From: Candidatus Dietzia intestinigallinarum
Lineage (GTDB): Bacteria; Actinomycetota; Actinomycetes; Mycobacteriales; Mycobacteriaceae
NCBI GenBank assembly: GCA_019119875.1
Contig: DWWG01000160.1
Span: 1 to 64,000 of the forward strand
Reading direction: 5' to 3'
DNA: 64,000 nucleotides
A model generated the notes under the pieces. The model made no database searches, was not told where the DNA came from, and worked only from the letters and a program-made list of their open reading frames with translations. The number at the start of each line of letters is the position of its first letter. The first letter of the stretch is position 1. The position numbers and the translations under genes are program-made. This document shows, in pieces, positions 23,834-33,348 of the stretch.

Positions 23834-24667
23834 ATGGCCAATCCGTTCACCAAGGCATGGCGCTACCTCATGGCGTTGTTCGATTCGAAGATCGACGAGA
23901 AGGCCGATCCGAAGGTCCAGATCCAGCAGGCGATCGCCGACGCGCAGCGCCAGCACCAGCAGCTCTCCCAGCAGGCCGCGGCCGTCATCGGCAACCAGCG
24001 GCAGCTCGAGATGAAGCTCAACCGTCAGCTCGCGGACATCGAGAAGCTGCAGGGTTCCACCCGGCAGGCCCTGCAGATGTCGGATCAGGCCCGTCAGAAC
24101 GGTGACCTGCAGAAGGCGACCGAGTACGAGAACGCGGCGGAGGCGTTCGCGGCTCAGCTCGTGACCGCCGAGCAGAACGTGGAGGACCTCAAGGGCCTTC
24201 ACGACCAGTCGCTGCAGGCCGCGGGGCAGGCGAAGAAGGCCGTCGAGCAGAACGCGATGGTCCTGCAGCAGAAGGTCGCGGAGCGCACCAAGCTGCTCAG
24301 CCAGCTGGAGCAGGCCAAGATGCAGGAGCAGGTCAGCGCCTCCCTGCAGTCGATGTCCGAGCTCTCCTCCGGTGGTAGCACCCCGAACCTCGACCAGGTC
24401 CGCGACAAGATCGAGCAGCGTTACGCCAACGCCCTCGGTTCGGCGGAGCTGGCGCAGAACTCCGTCCAGGGCCGGATGATGGAGATCGAGCAGGCCTCCA
24501 CCCAGATGGCCGGCCACAGTCGCCTCGAGCAGATTCGTGCCTCGATGAAGGCTGAAGGGGGTCAGCTCGGGCAGGGCGCCGGCTCCGCCGGGCAGCTCGG
24601 TCAGGGGCAGGCGGACCCGGCCACGCCTCCCTCACAGCAGCAGCAGGCGCGGACCGAACAGCAGTGA
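23834..24667 (+). CDS. pspA: phage shock protein A (PspA/IM30, 35-kDa antigen type)
   Basis: PspA is an ESCRT-III-like coiled-coil protein that polymerises on stressed membranes. The 277-residue product is almost all helix: amphipathic N-terminus ([19 protein letters not shown]), long Gln/Ala-rich coiled coil, and a Gly/Gln/Pro tail after residue ~235. It follows clgR as in M. tuberculosis (Rv2745c-Rv2744c), but the membrane partner genes found there (pspM, pspN) are not next to it; a terminator and a DUF3046 gene follow. Its own promoter is likely in the gap after clgR. Confidence 0.94.
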   Translation: MANPFTKAWRYLMALFDSKIDEKADPKVQIQQAIADAQRQHQQLSQQAAAVIGNQRQLEMKLNRQLADIEKLQGSTRQALQMSDQARQNGDLQKATEYENAAEAFAAQLVTAEQNVEDLKGLHDQSLQAAGQAKKAVEQNAMVLQQKVAERTKLLSQLEQAKMQEQVSASLQSMSELSSGGSTPNLDQVRDKIEQRYANALGSAELAQNSVQGRMMEIEQASTQMAGHSRLEQIRASMKAEGGQLGQGAGSAGQLGQGQADPATPPSQQQQARTEQQ

Positions 24668-24678
24668 TCTGATGGACC

Positions 24679-24710
24679 ACGGGCCGCCGGCGGAGTCGCC
24701 GGCGGCCCGT
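24679..24710 (+). terminator. terminator of pspA
   Basis: Perfect 14-bp stem (24679-24692 with 24697-24710) and a GAGT loop, 11 bases after the pspA stop. Confidence 0.8.
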
Positions 24711-24735
24711 CGTCGTCCGACCAGGAGGGACCCAC

Positions 24736-24930
24736 GTGACCCTGACGGAGTTCCAGGCCAGGACGGTGGAGGCCTTCGGGGAGGTGCGGGCCGCCCACCT
24801 GATCCGTACCCATCACCTCGCGGCGTGTGGTGGCCGCACGGCACACGAGGCGATCGACTCGGGCCAGTCGGTCAAGAGCGTCTGGCTGGCGCTGTGCGAC
24901 GAGTTCGACGTCTCCGAACAACTGCGCTAG
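24736..24930 (+). CDS. DUF3046 small protein
   Basis: A 64-residue protein matching the actinobacterial DUF3046 family by pattern (MTLTEFQARTVEAFGEVRA, then AIDSGQSVKSVWLALCDEFDV). The function is unknown. It sits just upstream of recA, as does Rv2738c in M. tuberculosis. A strong AGGAGGGA precedes the GTG start. The recA promoter lies after it, so it is probably transcribed separately from recA. Confidence 0.88.
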   Translation: MTLTEFQARTVEAFGEVRAAHLIRTHHLAACGGRTAHEAIDSGQSVKSVWLALCDEFDVSEQLR

Positions 24931-24951
24931 TCGTGTTTTCCGGCGTGTCGC

Positions 24952-24980
24952 TCGACCTCGAACAGGCGTTCTCCTACACT
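24952..24980 (+). promoter_or_regulatory. recA SOS promoter with LexA box
   Basis: A LexA box TCGAAC-AGGC-GTTCTC (24958-24973; consensus TCGAACNNNNGTTCGA, two mismatches) fills the 17-base spacer between -35 TCGACC (24952-24957) and -10 TACACT (24975-24980). LexA bound here would block RNA polymerase directly. The recA leader is about 170 bases. Confidence 0.8.
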
Positions 24981-25155
24981 GGTTCATGCGTGACGGTGGG
25001 TTCCCGTCGTCCACAGGGCGTCGTCCCTCCACAGGGGACGGTCGTCGGGTCTCGTGCGACCATTCGTGTCGTACCCGACCCGTAACGTCCGCGAGTGAAA
25101 CCAAACGAAGACCGACCGGCGGCATGCCGGGGTCGAGCACGAACGGAGCAGAAAC

Positions 25156-26253
25156 ATGGCAGCAAAGGCCAAGGCGGGTAAGGGCGGGGCCGCCCAGAAC
25201 CGCGAGCAGGCACTGGAGCTGGCCCTGGCCCAGATCGACAAGGCCTACGGCAAGGGCTCCGTCATGCGGTTGGGGGACGACAGTCGTCCCCCGGTCCAGG
25301 TCATCCCCTCGGGGGCGTTGTCGCTCGACGTGGCCCTCGGCGTCGGCGGGTTCCCCCGTGGGCGCGTGGTGGAGATCTACGGACCGGAATCGTCGGGTAA
25401 GACCACCGTGGCACTCCACGCGGTGGCCAATGCGCAGGCCGCCGGTGGCATCGCGGCGTTCATCGACGCGGAACACGCGCTCGATCCGGAGTACGCGCGC
25501 AAGCTCGGTGTGGATACGGACAATCTGATCGTCTCCCAGCCGGACACCGGTGAGCAGGCTCTGGAGATCGCGGACATGTTGGTCAAGTCCGGTGCGATAG
25601 ACATCCTGGTCATCGACTCGGTGGCCGCCCTTGTCCCGCGTGCGGAGATCGAGGGCGAGATGGGTGACAGTCACGTGGGCCTGCAGGCCCGCCTCATGAG
25701 CCAGGCTCTGCGCAAGATGACCGGCGCACTGCACAGCACCGGTACCACTGCGGTGTTCATCAACCAGTTGCGCGAGAAGATCGGGGTGATGTTCGGCTCG
25801 CCCGAGACCACCACGGGTGGTAAGGCGCTGAAGTTCTACGCCTCGGTTCGTCTCGACGTGCGGCGTATCGAGACCCTGAAGGACGGTGCCGACGCGGTCG
25901 GTAACCGCACCAAGGTCAAGGTCGTCAAGAACAAGGTTGCTCCGCCCTTCAAGATCGCCGAGTTCGACATCATCTACGGCGAGGGCATCAGCCGTGAGGG
26001 CTCGCTCATCGACATGGGCGTGGAGAACGGCTTCATCAAGAAGTCCGGTTCCTGGTTCACCTACGGGCAGGACCAGCTCGGTCAGGGCAAGGAGAATGCG
26101 CGTCGCTACCTCCGGGAGAATCCGTCCGTCCGCGATGAGATCGAACGGAAGATCCTGGACAAGCTCAACATCGGGGCCGGTGCCGAGATCGCCGAGATCG
26201 AGGCCGGTGCGGACGAGGACGCACCGATCGACGTGGTGCCCGTCGAGTTCTGA
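25156..26253 (+). CDS. recA: recombinase RecA
   Basis: RecA forms filaments on single-stranded DNA, carries out strand exchange and activates LexA self-cleavage. Walker A GPESSGKT is at 76-83 and the L1/L2 region ([22 protein letters not shown] begins it) is intact. The 365-residue length is slightly long because of the acidic C-terminal tail. No intein is present, unlike M. tuberculosis RecA. Transcription is from the LexA-controlled promoter upstream; recX follows after five bases. Confidence 0.98.
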   Translation: MAAKAKAGKGGAAQNREQALELALAQIDKAYGKGSVMRLGDDSRPPVQVIPSGALSLDVALGVGGFPRGRVVEIYGPESSGKTTVALHAVANAQAAGGIAAFIDAEHALDPEYARKLGVDTDNLIVSQPDTGEQALEIADMLVKSGAIDILVIDSVAALVPRAEIEGEMGDSHVGLQARLMSQALRKMTGALHSTGTTAVFINQLREKIGVMFGSPETTTGGKALKFYASVRLDVRRIETLKDGADAVGNRTKVKVVKNKVAPPFKIAEFDIIYGEGISREGSLIDMGVENGFIKKSGSWFTYGQDQLGQGKENARRYLRENPSVRDEIERKILDKLNIGAGAEIAEIEAGADEDAPIDVVPVEF

Positions 26254-26258
26254 GTCCG

Positions 26259-26858
26259 GTGGACAGGACAGACACCGGGGGGCGGCGCCCGGAGCTCGAC
26301 ACCGATCAGCTCCGGGCGGCCGTCGCCGCGGTCGAGGCGAGACCCTCGCGGTCCGAGGACCTGCCGCCGTTGGCGCCCGAGGCCCACGAGGCCGCCACGG
26401 CGGCGTTGCGGCTACTCCGACACCGGCCCCGCAGCGAGCACGAGTTGCGTCGACGACTGCTGGACAAGGAGCACCCGGTCGAGGCCGTCGACGAGGCGCT
26501 GGACCGGGTCCGGGTGTGGGGTCTGATCAACGACGCGGAGTTCGCGGCCGAGTGGGTCCGCGGTCGGCGTCGTCGCCGCGGTAAGTCGCGCGGGGCTCTC
26601 GAACGGGAACTCCGGGACAAGGGCGTGGCGGAGGCGCATATCGCCGATGCGGTGGCGGATATCGATGTCTCGGAGGATCGCCGGCAGGCGGCCGAACTCG
26701 TTCGCGCCCGACTGGCCCGTCGTCGCGGCGGGGCCGGCCCACGTCCGGAGGAAGGGGAGCGTCGCCGACTGGTGGCCTTCCTGGCCCGGCGGGGTTATCC
26801 CACGGGGCTGGCCCTGGCCGTGGTGGATGCCGAGTTGGCGGCCCACGCCTCGTCCTGA
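26259..26858 (+). CDS. recX: regulatory protein RecX
   Basis: RecX binds RecA filaments and limits their activity. The 199-residue product shows the tandem three-helix repeats of the family ([19 protein letters not shown], then [24 protein letters not shown]). A charged N-terminal extension of ~45 residues precedes them. The GTG start lies five bases after the recA stop, so both are co-transcribed and SOS-induced. Confidence 0.93.
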   Translation: MDRTDTGGRRPELDTDQLRAAVAAVEARPSRSEDLPPLAPEAHEAATAALRLLRHRPRSEHELRRRLLDKEHPVEAVDEALDRVRVWGLINDAEFAAEWVRGRRRRRGKSRGALERELRDKGVAEAHIADAVADIDVSEDRRQAAELVRARLARRRGGAGPRPEEGERRRLVAFLARRGYPTGLALAVVDAELAAHASS

Positions 26859-26859
26859 G

Positions 26860-26865
26860 TACCCT
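26860..26865 (+). promoter_or_regulatory. -10 element of miaB
   Basis: TACCCT overlaps the end of the recX-miaB gap and ends 7 bases before the miaB GTG; no Shine-Dalgarno sequence. A leaderless transcript is likely. Confidence 0.45.
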
Positions 26866-26872
26866 GGCCTGC

Positions 26873-28453
26873 GTGAACTCTCTCGTGACCGACCAGCTGC
26901 CGGCACACGCGGACGCCCCTGTCGGAGACACCGAACTGCGGACGTACCAGGTGCGCACCTTCGGGTGTCAGATGAACGTCCACGACTCGGAGCGCATGTC
27001 CGGGGTTCTCGAAGAAGCCGGATACATCCCGTTCGAGGGAGAGGCCGACCCGTCCGCGGGTGTACTGCCCGACCTGGTGGTCTTCAACACGTGCGCGGTC
27101 CGCGAGAACGCGGACAACCGGCTGTACGGAACACTGGGACACCTGCGTCCCTGGAAGGACGTCAACCCCCGGCTCCAGATCGCCGTGGGGGGCTGCCTCG
27201 CCCAGAAGGACAAGGACGTCGTGATCTCCCGGGCACCCTGGGTGGACGTCGTCTTCGGCACCCACAACCTCGGCCACCTCGCGACCCTGCTCGACCGCTC
27301 CCGGCACAACCAGCGGGCCGAGGTCGAGATCGCGGACTCACTGCAGCACTTCCCGTCGACCCTCCCGGCCACCCGGGACTCGGCGTACGCGGGCTGGGTG
27401 TCGGTGTCCGTGGGGTGCAACAACACCTGCACGTTCTGCATCGTCCCCTCGCTGCGCGGCAAGGAGGTCGACCGCCGGCCCGGCGAGGTGCTCGCCGAGG
27501 TCCAGGCACTCGCGGACGAGGGCGTCCTCGAGGTCACCCTGCTCGGGCAGAACGTCAACGCGTACGGCCGTTCGTTCCACGATCCGGACGAGCCCTCCGA
27601 CAAGGGCGCGTTCGCCAAACTGCTCAAGGCCGTCGGCCGGATCGAGGGCATCGAACGCGTGCGGTTCACCTCTCCCCACCCGGCGGAGTTCACCGACGAC
27701 GTGATCGAGGCCATGGCCACCACGCCCACGGTGTGCCCGCAGCTGCACATGCCGCTCCAGTCCGGCTCGGACAGGGTGCTTCGTGCCATGCGCCGCTCCT
27801 ACCGGTCGGAGAAGTTCCTCGGCATCATCGACCGGGTACGCGCCGCGATGCCCGAGGCCGCCATCACGACCGACATCATCGTGGGGTTCCCCGGAGAGAC
27901 CGAGGAGGACTTCCAGGCGACACTCGACCTGGTCGAGAAGGCCCGGTTCTCCAGTGCGTTCACCTTCCAGTACTCGCCGCGGCCGGGTACCCCGGCGGCC
28001 ACGATGGAGAACCAGATCCCCAAGGCGGTGGTACAGGAGCGCTACGAGCGTCTGATCGCCCTGCAGGAGCGGATCACCCTGGAGGAGAACCGGGCACTGG
28101 TCGGACGGGAGGTGGAGGTGCTCGTCACCGCGGACGAGGGCCGGAAGGACGCCGCCACCGCACGGATGACCGGGCGTGGCCGCGACGGACGTCTCGTGCA
28201 CTTCACACCGAACGGCGAACACGCGACGAGAATCCGCCCCGGCGACGTCATCACCACGACCATCACCGCCGCCGCACCCCACCACCTCCTCGCCGACGGC
28301 GGGGTGCTGGGTCACCGCGCCACGCGGGCGGGAGACCGCCACGAGGCGGGGGAGAAGCCCGAGACCCCACCGATCGGCGTGGGACTCGGCCTGCCCACAG
28401 TGCGCCGAGACACCCCGACCGCCGACGTCACCGAGAAGGGATGCCCCACATGA
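26873..28453 (+). CDS. miaB: tRNA-2-methylthio-N6-dimethylallyladenosine synthase
   Basis: MiaB is a radical-SAM enzyme that adds a methylthio group to i6A37 of tRNA, acting after MiaA. The auxiliary cluster cysteines (TFGCQMN, NTCAVRE, GGCLAQ) and the radical-SAM motif CNNTCTFC are present, with a TRAM domain near the C-terminus (around [11 protein letters not shown]). The last ~60 residues are a low-complexity tail. The 526-residue product starts at GTG 26873; a GTG at 26885 is an alternative. Confidence 0.96.
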   Translation: MNSLVTDQLPAHADAPVGDTELRTYQVRTFGCQMNVHDSERMSGVLEEAGYIPFEGEADPSAGVLPDLVVFNTCAVRENADNRLYGTLGHLRPWKDVNPRLQIAVGGCLAQKDKDVVISRAPWVDVVFGTHNLGHLATLLDRSRHNQRAEVEIADSLQHFPSTLPATRDSAYAGWVSVSVGCNNTCTFCIVPSLRGKEVDRRPGEVLAEVQALADEGVLEVTLLGQNVNAYGRSFHDPDEPSDKGAFAKLLKAVGRIEGIERVRFTSPHPAEFTDDVIEAMATTPTVCPQLHMPLQSGSDRVLRAMRRSYRSEKFLGIIDRVRAAMPEAAITTDIIVGFPGETEEDFQATLDLVEKARFSSAFTFQYSPRPGTPAATMENQIPKAVVQERYERLIALQERITLEENRALVGREVEVLVTADEGRKDAATARMTGRGRDGRLVHFTPNGEHATRIRPGDVITTTITAAAPHHLLADGGVLGHRATRAGDRHEAGEKPETPPIGVGLGLPTVRRDTPTADVTEKGCPT

Positions 28454-29022
28454 ACACCGAGGATCGCCCCGATCCCATCGCCGGGATCATGGAAGTCACC
28501 CGCAACGCGGAGTCGGAGATGCGGAGACAGGACCGCATCCTCGGCCGGACCCTCGTGATCGGACGCGCCTATCTCGCGTCGACGATCCTCATCGTTCTGC
28601 TGGCCGTGTTCCTGGTCCTGCCACACAGTGCCGGGGTGCGCGGGTTCGACGTGTTGTTCTTCACCGAGGCGGCACGTGAACAGCAGACCTCGTTGCCGTC
28701 CCACATCTTCGTCCTGTTGTACTCGGTGGGAACCGTATTCTTCGGTGGCGTCATGATCCTCACCCAGAAGTGGTGGGCCGCAGGGATCGCCTGGAGCGCC
28801 ACCTGCGTGGCCGCGGTGTACGGCGTACTGGCCATCTGGCTGCGGCAGTCCGGTCGCGGCCCCGACCCGGATTTCCAGGGATTCGGCGGCCCCGGCATCG
28901 GTCTCTACCTGAGCGAGATCCTGCTGGTCCTCCTCATCGGCACCCTCGCGGGAGTGCTCTGGTCCCGCACGCCGGAGCAGCGCGACCTGGAGGAGTTCGC
29001 CCGCGCGGGCGAGGGCCGCTGA
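28450..29022 (+). CDS. conserved membrane protein (Rv2732c-like)
   Basis: A 190-residue protein with four predicted membrane helices (about residues 38-60, 83-105, 110-130, 150-170) and short charged ends. Function unknown. It overlaps miaB by ATGA and occupies the place of Rv2732c, which also follows miaB in M. tuberculosis. No enzymatic motif is visible. Confidence 0.8.
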   Translation: MNTEDRPDPIAGIMEVTRNAESEMRRQDRILGRTLVIGRAYLASTILIVLLAVFLVLPHSAGVRGFDVLFFTEAAREQQTSLPSHIFVLLYSVGTVFFGGVMILTQKWWAAGIAWSATCVAAVYGVLAIWLRQSGRGPDPDFQGFGGPGIGLYLSEILLVLLIGTLAGVLWSRTPEQRDLEEFARAGEGR

Positions 29023-29037
29023 TCTCACCGTCCGAGT

Positions 29038-29077
29038 ACACGAGCGGCGGGGTGCTCCGGGACCCCGCCGCTCGTGT
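29038..29077. terminator. bidirectional terminator
   Basis: Perfect 16-bp stem (29038-29053 with 29062-29077), 8-base loop, between the converging membrane protein and DUF349 genes. Confidence 0.8.
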
Positions 29078-29092
29078 CATGCGCGGACAGAC

Positions 29093-30478
29093 TCAACGGG
29101 TGTCGACGGCCTTCTCGGCGGTCTCGGCCCACTCGCGCCACTGGGCTGCCTGCGCACGGGCGCTCCGCGCTTCCTCGGTCCTGCCCGCGGCGTCCGCCTT
29201 GTCGGCCTGGTCCTCAAAGTCCCGCACGCGATCCCAGAACTGGCCGGCTCGCGCCTTGGCCTCGGGGTCGGTGCGGCGCCACTCGGTGTCAGCCGCGTCG
29301 GAAACGGCCTTCTCGATCGCGCGGATCCGACCCTCGAGCTCGCCCATCCGATTGCGCGGAACCTTGCCGATCTCCTCCCAGCGCGACTGGAGTTCGCGCA
29401 GTGCGGAGCGGGCCCCCGCGAGGTCGGCACCGGGATCGATGCGCCCCTCGTACTCCTTGAGAAGTGCCTCCTTGGCGGTGGCGTTCTCCTCGAACTCCGC
29501 ATCGCGTTCCGCCGCTGCCGCGTGCCGGGCGTCGAAGAAGGTGTCCTGTGCCGCCTTGAAACGCTTCCACAACGCATCATCGGCGTCGCGGGGCGCCCGT
29601 CCGGCCGCCTTCCACTCGTCCATCAGCCGGCGGTAGGCGGTGGCGGTCTCGTTCCAGTCCGTGGACCCCGACATGGCCTCGGCCCGCTCGACCAGCTGCT
29701 CCTTGACGCGTTTGACCGAGGCACGATTGCGGTCCAGCTCGGCGAAGTGCGACCCGCGGCGCCGGTTGAAGGCCTCCCTGGCCCTGGAGAACCGCTTCCA
29801 CAGGAGGTCATCGGTCTTGCGGTCGATCCCGCGGATGGTCTTCCATTCCTCCAGGATCGCCCGGAGACGGTCACCGGCGGCCTTCCACTGCGTCGACGAC
29901 GCGGCGATCTCCTCGGCCTCGGCCGCGAGCACCTCTTTACGGGCGATCGCAGCGGCACGCTGATCGTCCTTGCGCTGCCGGGCCTCGGCCTCGACCTCGA
30001 AGGAACGCTCGATCACCGTCGCGACACGCGCGGAGAGCGAGTCCAGGTCGCCCACCACCGCGGCGTCCGGGATCTGCTCCGCGAGCGACTTGGCCGACGA
30101 CCGTGTCTTTCGAGCGTCCTGGGGGTGGGTGTCCAGGCGGGTCTCCAGCAGCGCCACCTCGGCTGCGAGCTCGTCGAACCGCAGACCGAAATGTGCCAGC
30201 CCCTCCGCGGGCTCCCCGGCCTGCCAGGAACCGACCTGACGCTCGCCGTCCGCGGTGCGTACGAACACGGCGCCGGACTCGTCGATCCGGCCCCACTCGG
30301 ACGGGTCGGATGCCCGGGCGGCCCGTGCCTCGGGGGCCGCCGCCGGCCTCGGCGCGACCTTGCGTGCCAGTGCGGCCGGAGACGGCGTCCCCGGACGCGG
30401 ACCCGGACGCGGTCCGGGGGTCGGCGAGGTCCCGCCGGAGTCCTGACCGCCCGGGGCGGTGGATGACTGGTCGCTCAT
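29093..30478 (-). CDS. DUF349 repeat protein (Rv2731-like)
   Basis: A 461-residue, highly charged helical protein with several DUF349 repeats; the recurring pattern is W-K-x-A-G then DD-LW-K-RF-x-A (for example [19 protein letters not shown]). The N-terminal ~60 residues are Pro/Gly-rich and disordered. Function unknown. The frame continues to 30517, but MSDQSST at 30478 has GAGGA upstream and a more plausible start. It corresponds to Rv2731, which likewise lies opposite to its neighbours. Confidence 0.85.
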   Translation of the reverse strand: MSDQSSTAPGGQDSGGTSPTPGPRPGPRPGTPSPAALARKVAPRPAAAPEARAARASDPSEWGRIDESGAVFVRTADGERQVGSWQAGEPAEGLAHFGLRFDELAAEVALLETRLDTHPQDARKTRSSAKSLAEQIPDAAVVGDLDSLSARVATVIERSFEVEAEARQRKDDQRAAAIARKEVLAAEAEEIAASSTQWKAAGDRLRAILEEWKTIRGIDRKTDDLLWKRFSRAREAFNRRRGSHFAELDRNRASVKRVKEQLVERAEAMSGSTDWNETATAYRRLMDEWKAAGRAPRDADDALWKRFKAAQDTFFDARHAAAAERDAEFEENATAKEALLKEYEGRIDPGADLAGARSALRELQSRWEEIGKVPRNRMGELEGRIRAIEKAVSDAADTEWRRTDPEAKARAGQFWDRVRDFEDQADKADAAGRTEEARSARAQAAQWREWAETAEKAVDTR

Positions 30479-30743
30479 CTGGTCCTCGTTTCCTTCTGCC
30501 GCGTGACACGGCACCATCGCCGGACTCGTCTCCCGGCCAACGCCACGCCGCCGGCTCAGCTCGACGGCATCCTCCTAGTGTGTACCAACCCGCCGTGATT
30601 CGTCGGCTGTATCCCCACCTGATGTCCGAAGCGGGGGACGACCGCGTACGCGCACCGGTTGCGGCGGGGACACGGCTTCGGCACCACGCAGGCGAAAAGG
30701 GGAGCGACTCACCGGTGCCGGACCGGTGACCGGCGCGGGTCAG

Positions 30744-30749
30744 TAGGAT
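30744..30749 (+). promoter_or_regulatory. -10 element of the miaA operon
   Basis: TAGGAT ends 8 bases before the GTG at 30758, without Shine-Dalgarno; leaderless start likely. Confidence 0.5.
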
Positions 30750-30757
30750 TTCATCAC

Positions 30758-31465
30758 GTGAGCAGTCCAGTCGTCCTGATCCCCGGCGCCCCGGTGCTCG
30801 TCCCGGAACTGTCCGGTGCGGCGGCGGCCGAAAGCGCCCGCCAGGTCGAGCACACCCGCGAGCTGATCCGCGAGGCCTCGCGAGACCGTACGCGCGTCGT
30901 GGTGGTGGGCACCGACCAGCAGCTGCGGGCGGGTGCCGGTACGCGCACCTCCCTGATCCGCTGGGGGGCGGACGTGAGCGTGGGCCGGACACAGGATCCG
31001 CCGGCCGCACCAGGCACCGTCCCCGATGCCGCGCTTATCGCGTGGTGGCTGCTCGACACCAGCGGATCGGACCTTCCGCGCACGTTCTCGGGCGTGTACG
31101 GGCAGTCCCCCACACCGCCGGAGGCGGACCGAGGCGACCTCGTCGTCGTCGTGGCCGACGGCCCCGCGTCACTCACCCCCCGTGCGCCCGTCCCCGAGGA
31201 CCCGCGCGGCGTGGCGCTGGACGCGGCTCTCGCCGACTGGGTGCGGACGGGGGGCGACCTACCCGACCCCGGGCCGGACGTGGCCGAGGACATCGGCTGG
31301 TGGACCCGACCGGCATGGCGGGTACTCGCCGGACTCGTCGGGCACCGCCGCGCCGCAGAGTCCGTCTCGTGGGCTCCCTTCGGGGTCGGATACCACGCGG
31401 CGCGATGGGCACCCGGGGCCGAGAGCGGACCGTCCGGGACGCAACCCACCGGGGCGGGCGCATGA
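30758..31465 (+). CDS. conserved hypothetical protein upstream of miaA (Rv2728c-like)
   Basis: A 235-residue soluble protein of unknown function. Its N-terminus ([16 protein letters not shown]) and alternating strand/helix pattern with VVVVGTD and [11 protein letters not shown] recall the class III extradiol dioxygenase-like fold, but I see no full set of metal ligands, so this is only a structural guess. It takes the place of Rv2728c before miaA and overlaps miaA by ATGA. A GTG start is chosen from the -10 position. Confidence 0.75.
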   Translation: MSSPVVLIPGAPVLVPELSGAAAAESARQVEHTRELIREASRDRTRVVVVGTDQQLRAGAGTRTSLIRWGADVSVGRTQDPPAAPGTVPDAALIAWWLLDTSGSDLPRTFSGVYGQSPTPPEADRGDLVVVVADGPASLTPRAPVPEDPRGVALDAALADWVRTGGDLPDPGPDVAEDIGWWTRPAWRVLAGLVGHRRAAESVSWAPFGVGYHAARWAPGAESGPSGTQPTGAGA

Positions 31466-32412
31466 CCACCACGAGACCGATCGCGGTGGTGGGGGCGACC
31501 GGCACCGGCAAATCCGACCTCGCCCTGGACCTCGCCCGACACCTGGGCGGCGAGGTGGTCAACTGCGACGCCATGCAGCAGTACCGGGGCATGGACATCG
31601 GGACCGCCAAACTGCCCGTCGGCCGACGTCGCGGCATACCCCATCACCGACTGGACGTGCTCGAGGTGACCGAGACGGCGAGCGTCGCCGACTTCCGCAT
31701 CGCGGCCGAGCGCGAGATCGCCGAGATCCGGGCCCGTGGCGTCGTCCCGATCCTGTGCGGCGGATCGATGATGTACCTGCAGGCGCTGATCGACGGATGG
31801 GCGATCCCGGACACCGATCCCCGGATCCGGGCCCGCTACGAACGCCGCCTCGAGGAGATAGGGGTGGCCGCCCTGCACGAGGAACTGGCGCGCGTCGATC
31901 CCGAGGCCGCACGCACCATCCTGCCGACGGACCCGCGGCGCACCGTCCGCGCACTGGAGGTGGTGGAAATCACCGGGAAACCGTTCTCCGCCTCCCGTCC
32001 GACCATCGGCGAACCGCGGTGGGGGACCCGCATTCTCGGTGTGCGCTGTGCGCTGGACGAACTCGACCGACGACTGGAGGCCCGCACCGCGCGGATGTTC
32101 GCCGACGGTCTGGTCGACGAGGTGCGGACGCTGGTCCAAGCCGGGTTGCTCGAGGGTGTCACCGCCCGCCGTGCGATCGGCTACGCGCAGGTGCTCGACG
32201 AGATGGACGACGACCTGCGGATCGATGAGCAGGGCCTGCGGCGCGCCGAGGAGAGGACCTTCATCGCGACCCGCCGCTACGTTCGGCGGCAGCGATCGTG
32301 GTTCGGCCGTGATCACCGCATCCGGTGGATCGACACCGACACCGCCCGCGACACCGGCGCACCCACGCCGTTGGACGCGGCCCTGGACATCCTCGGACAG
32401 GAGGATCCATGA
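31462..32412 (+). CDS. miaA: tRNA dimethylallyltransferase
   Basis: MiaA transfers a dimethylallyl group to A37 of tRNAs reading UNN codons, providing the substrate of MiaB encoded 4.5 kb upstream. Its P-loop [10 protein letters not shown] is near residues 9-18, with [17 protein letters not shown] and [18 protein letters not shown] as further family blocks. The 316-residue product starts at 31462 by ATGA overlap; the frame upstream is the shadow of the previous gene. Confidence 0.96.
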   Translation: MTTTRPIAVVGATGTGKSDLALDLARHLGGEVVNCDAMQQYRGMDIGTAKLPVGRRRGIPHHRLDVLEVTETASVADFRIAAEREIAEIRARGVVPILCGGSMMYLQALIDGWAIPDTDPRIRARYERRLEEIGVAALHEELARVDPEAARTILPTDPRRTVRALEVVEITGKPFSASRPTIGEPRWGTRILGVRCALDELDRRLEARTARMFADGLVDEVRTLVQAGLLEGVTARRAIGYAQVLDEMDDDLRIDEQGLRRAEERTFIATRRYVRRQRSWFGRDHRIRWIDTDTARDTGAPTPLDAALDILGQEDP

Positions 32413-33155
32413 GTGAGCCGACAGGTGGCCGGTCCCGCGTGCAGGCGGTGGACCGGGCCTTCGCCCTGCTCGACGCCCTCTCCCTGCGCGGCGGCCGGGC
32501 CACCCTCGGCGACCTGGTCGCGGACACGGGACTCGCCGCCGCGACGGTGCACCGGCTGTGCGGCACGCTCACCGACAGCGGTCACCTCCGCCGGGACGCC
32601 GGCCGCGACTACCTGTTGGGCCCCCGGCTGCAGCGGGTCGGCGACGCCGCTCGTCGCGCGACGCTCGCCTGGGCCGAGCCGGTGCTCACCGCCGTGGTGG
32701 CCGGCACGGGGGAGACCGCCAACATGGCGGTCCGCGAGGGCGACGGGGTCGTGTATCTCGCCCAGGTGCCCTCGCCGCACTCGATGCGGATGTTCACCGA
32801 GGTGGGGCGCCGGGTCGAGGTGCACTGCACCGCCGTGGGCAAGGCCCTGGTGGCCGGTGACGACGACGACGAGGTGCGCGCGATGCTCAGGCGGGCCGGG
32901 ATGCGCCGCTACACCGCGTCGACCATCACCGACCCCGACGATCTGGTGGCCGAGCTCGCACGGGTACGGCGCTCGGGGTTCGCGACGGACGAGTCCGAAC
33001 AGGAAGAGGGGGTGCGCTGCGTGGCGATCGCAGTGGGCACCGGCGCGGCCGCGTTCGCGGTCTCGGCCTCCGGCCCCGAGGCCCGGTTCACCAGAGACCG
33101 CAGGGACGCCGCGGTGGGGATCCTGCAGGCGGCGGTGGCCGGTCTGAAGCCCTGA
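32409..33155 (+). CDS. IclR-family transcriptional regulator
   Basis: A 248-residue regulator with an N-terminal winged helix-turn-helix (about residues 11-75, [20 protein letters not shown]) and a C-terminal IclR effector domain ([11 protein letters not shown] and [18 protein letters not shown]). It starts by ATGA overlap with miaA, so it is co-transcribed. It converges with glcB, malate synthase. IclR itself controls the glyoxylate bypass in enterics, so control of glcB is an attractive inference, but no operator was identified. Confidence 0.9.
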   Translation: MSEPTGGRSRVQAVDRAFALLDALSLRGGRATLGDLVADTGLAAATVHRLCGTLTDSGHLRRDAGRDYLLGPRLQRVGDAARRATLAWAEPVLTAVVAGTGETANMAVREGDGVVYLAQVPSPHSMRMFTEVGRRVEVHCTAVGKALVAGDDDDEVRAMLRRAGMRRYTASTITDPDDLVAELARVRRSGFATDESEQEEGVRCVAIAVGTGAAAFAVSASGPEARFTRDRRDAAVGILQAAVAGLKP

Positions 33156-33190
33156 CCGGCGACCGGCTTGACGCCGCCCTACCCGGAGGC

Positions 33191-33220
33191 GACGCCCACC
33201 CGGTCACGACGCCCACCCGG
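33191..33220 (+). repeat. short direct repeat
   Basis: GACGCCCACCCGG occurs twice (33191-33203 and 33208-33220), 17 bases apart, between the IclR gene and its terminator. A related CCGGAGGCGAC / CCGGAGACGAC unit flanks it. Probably local slippage. Confidence 0.6.
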
Positions 33221-33222
33221 AG

Positions 33223-33268
33223 ACGACGCCGCCGCCCGCCCGGTAGCTCGGGTGGGCGGCGGCGTCGT
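33223..33268. terminator. bidirectional terminator between iclR-type gene and glcB
   Basis: Twenty-base arms (33223-33242 and 33249-33268) pair with a single G-T wobble around a GTAGCT loop. It serves both convergent genes. Confidence 0.8.
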
Positions 33269-33348
33269 GTCGATCGTGCCCCGTCGGTCGCCGCGCCGTG
33301 CGACCGGTGGGCCGGTGAGGGTCGGTGTGCCTCACCGACCCCGGTGCC

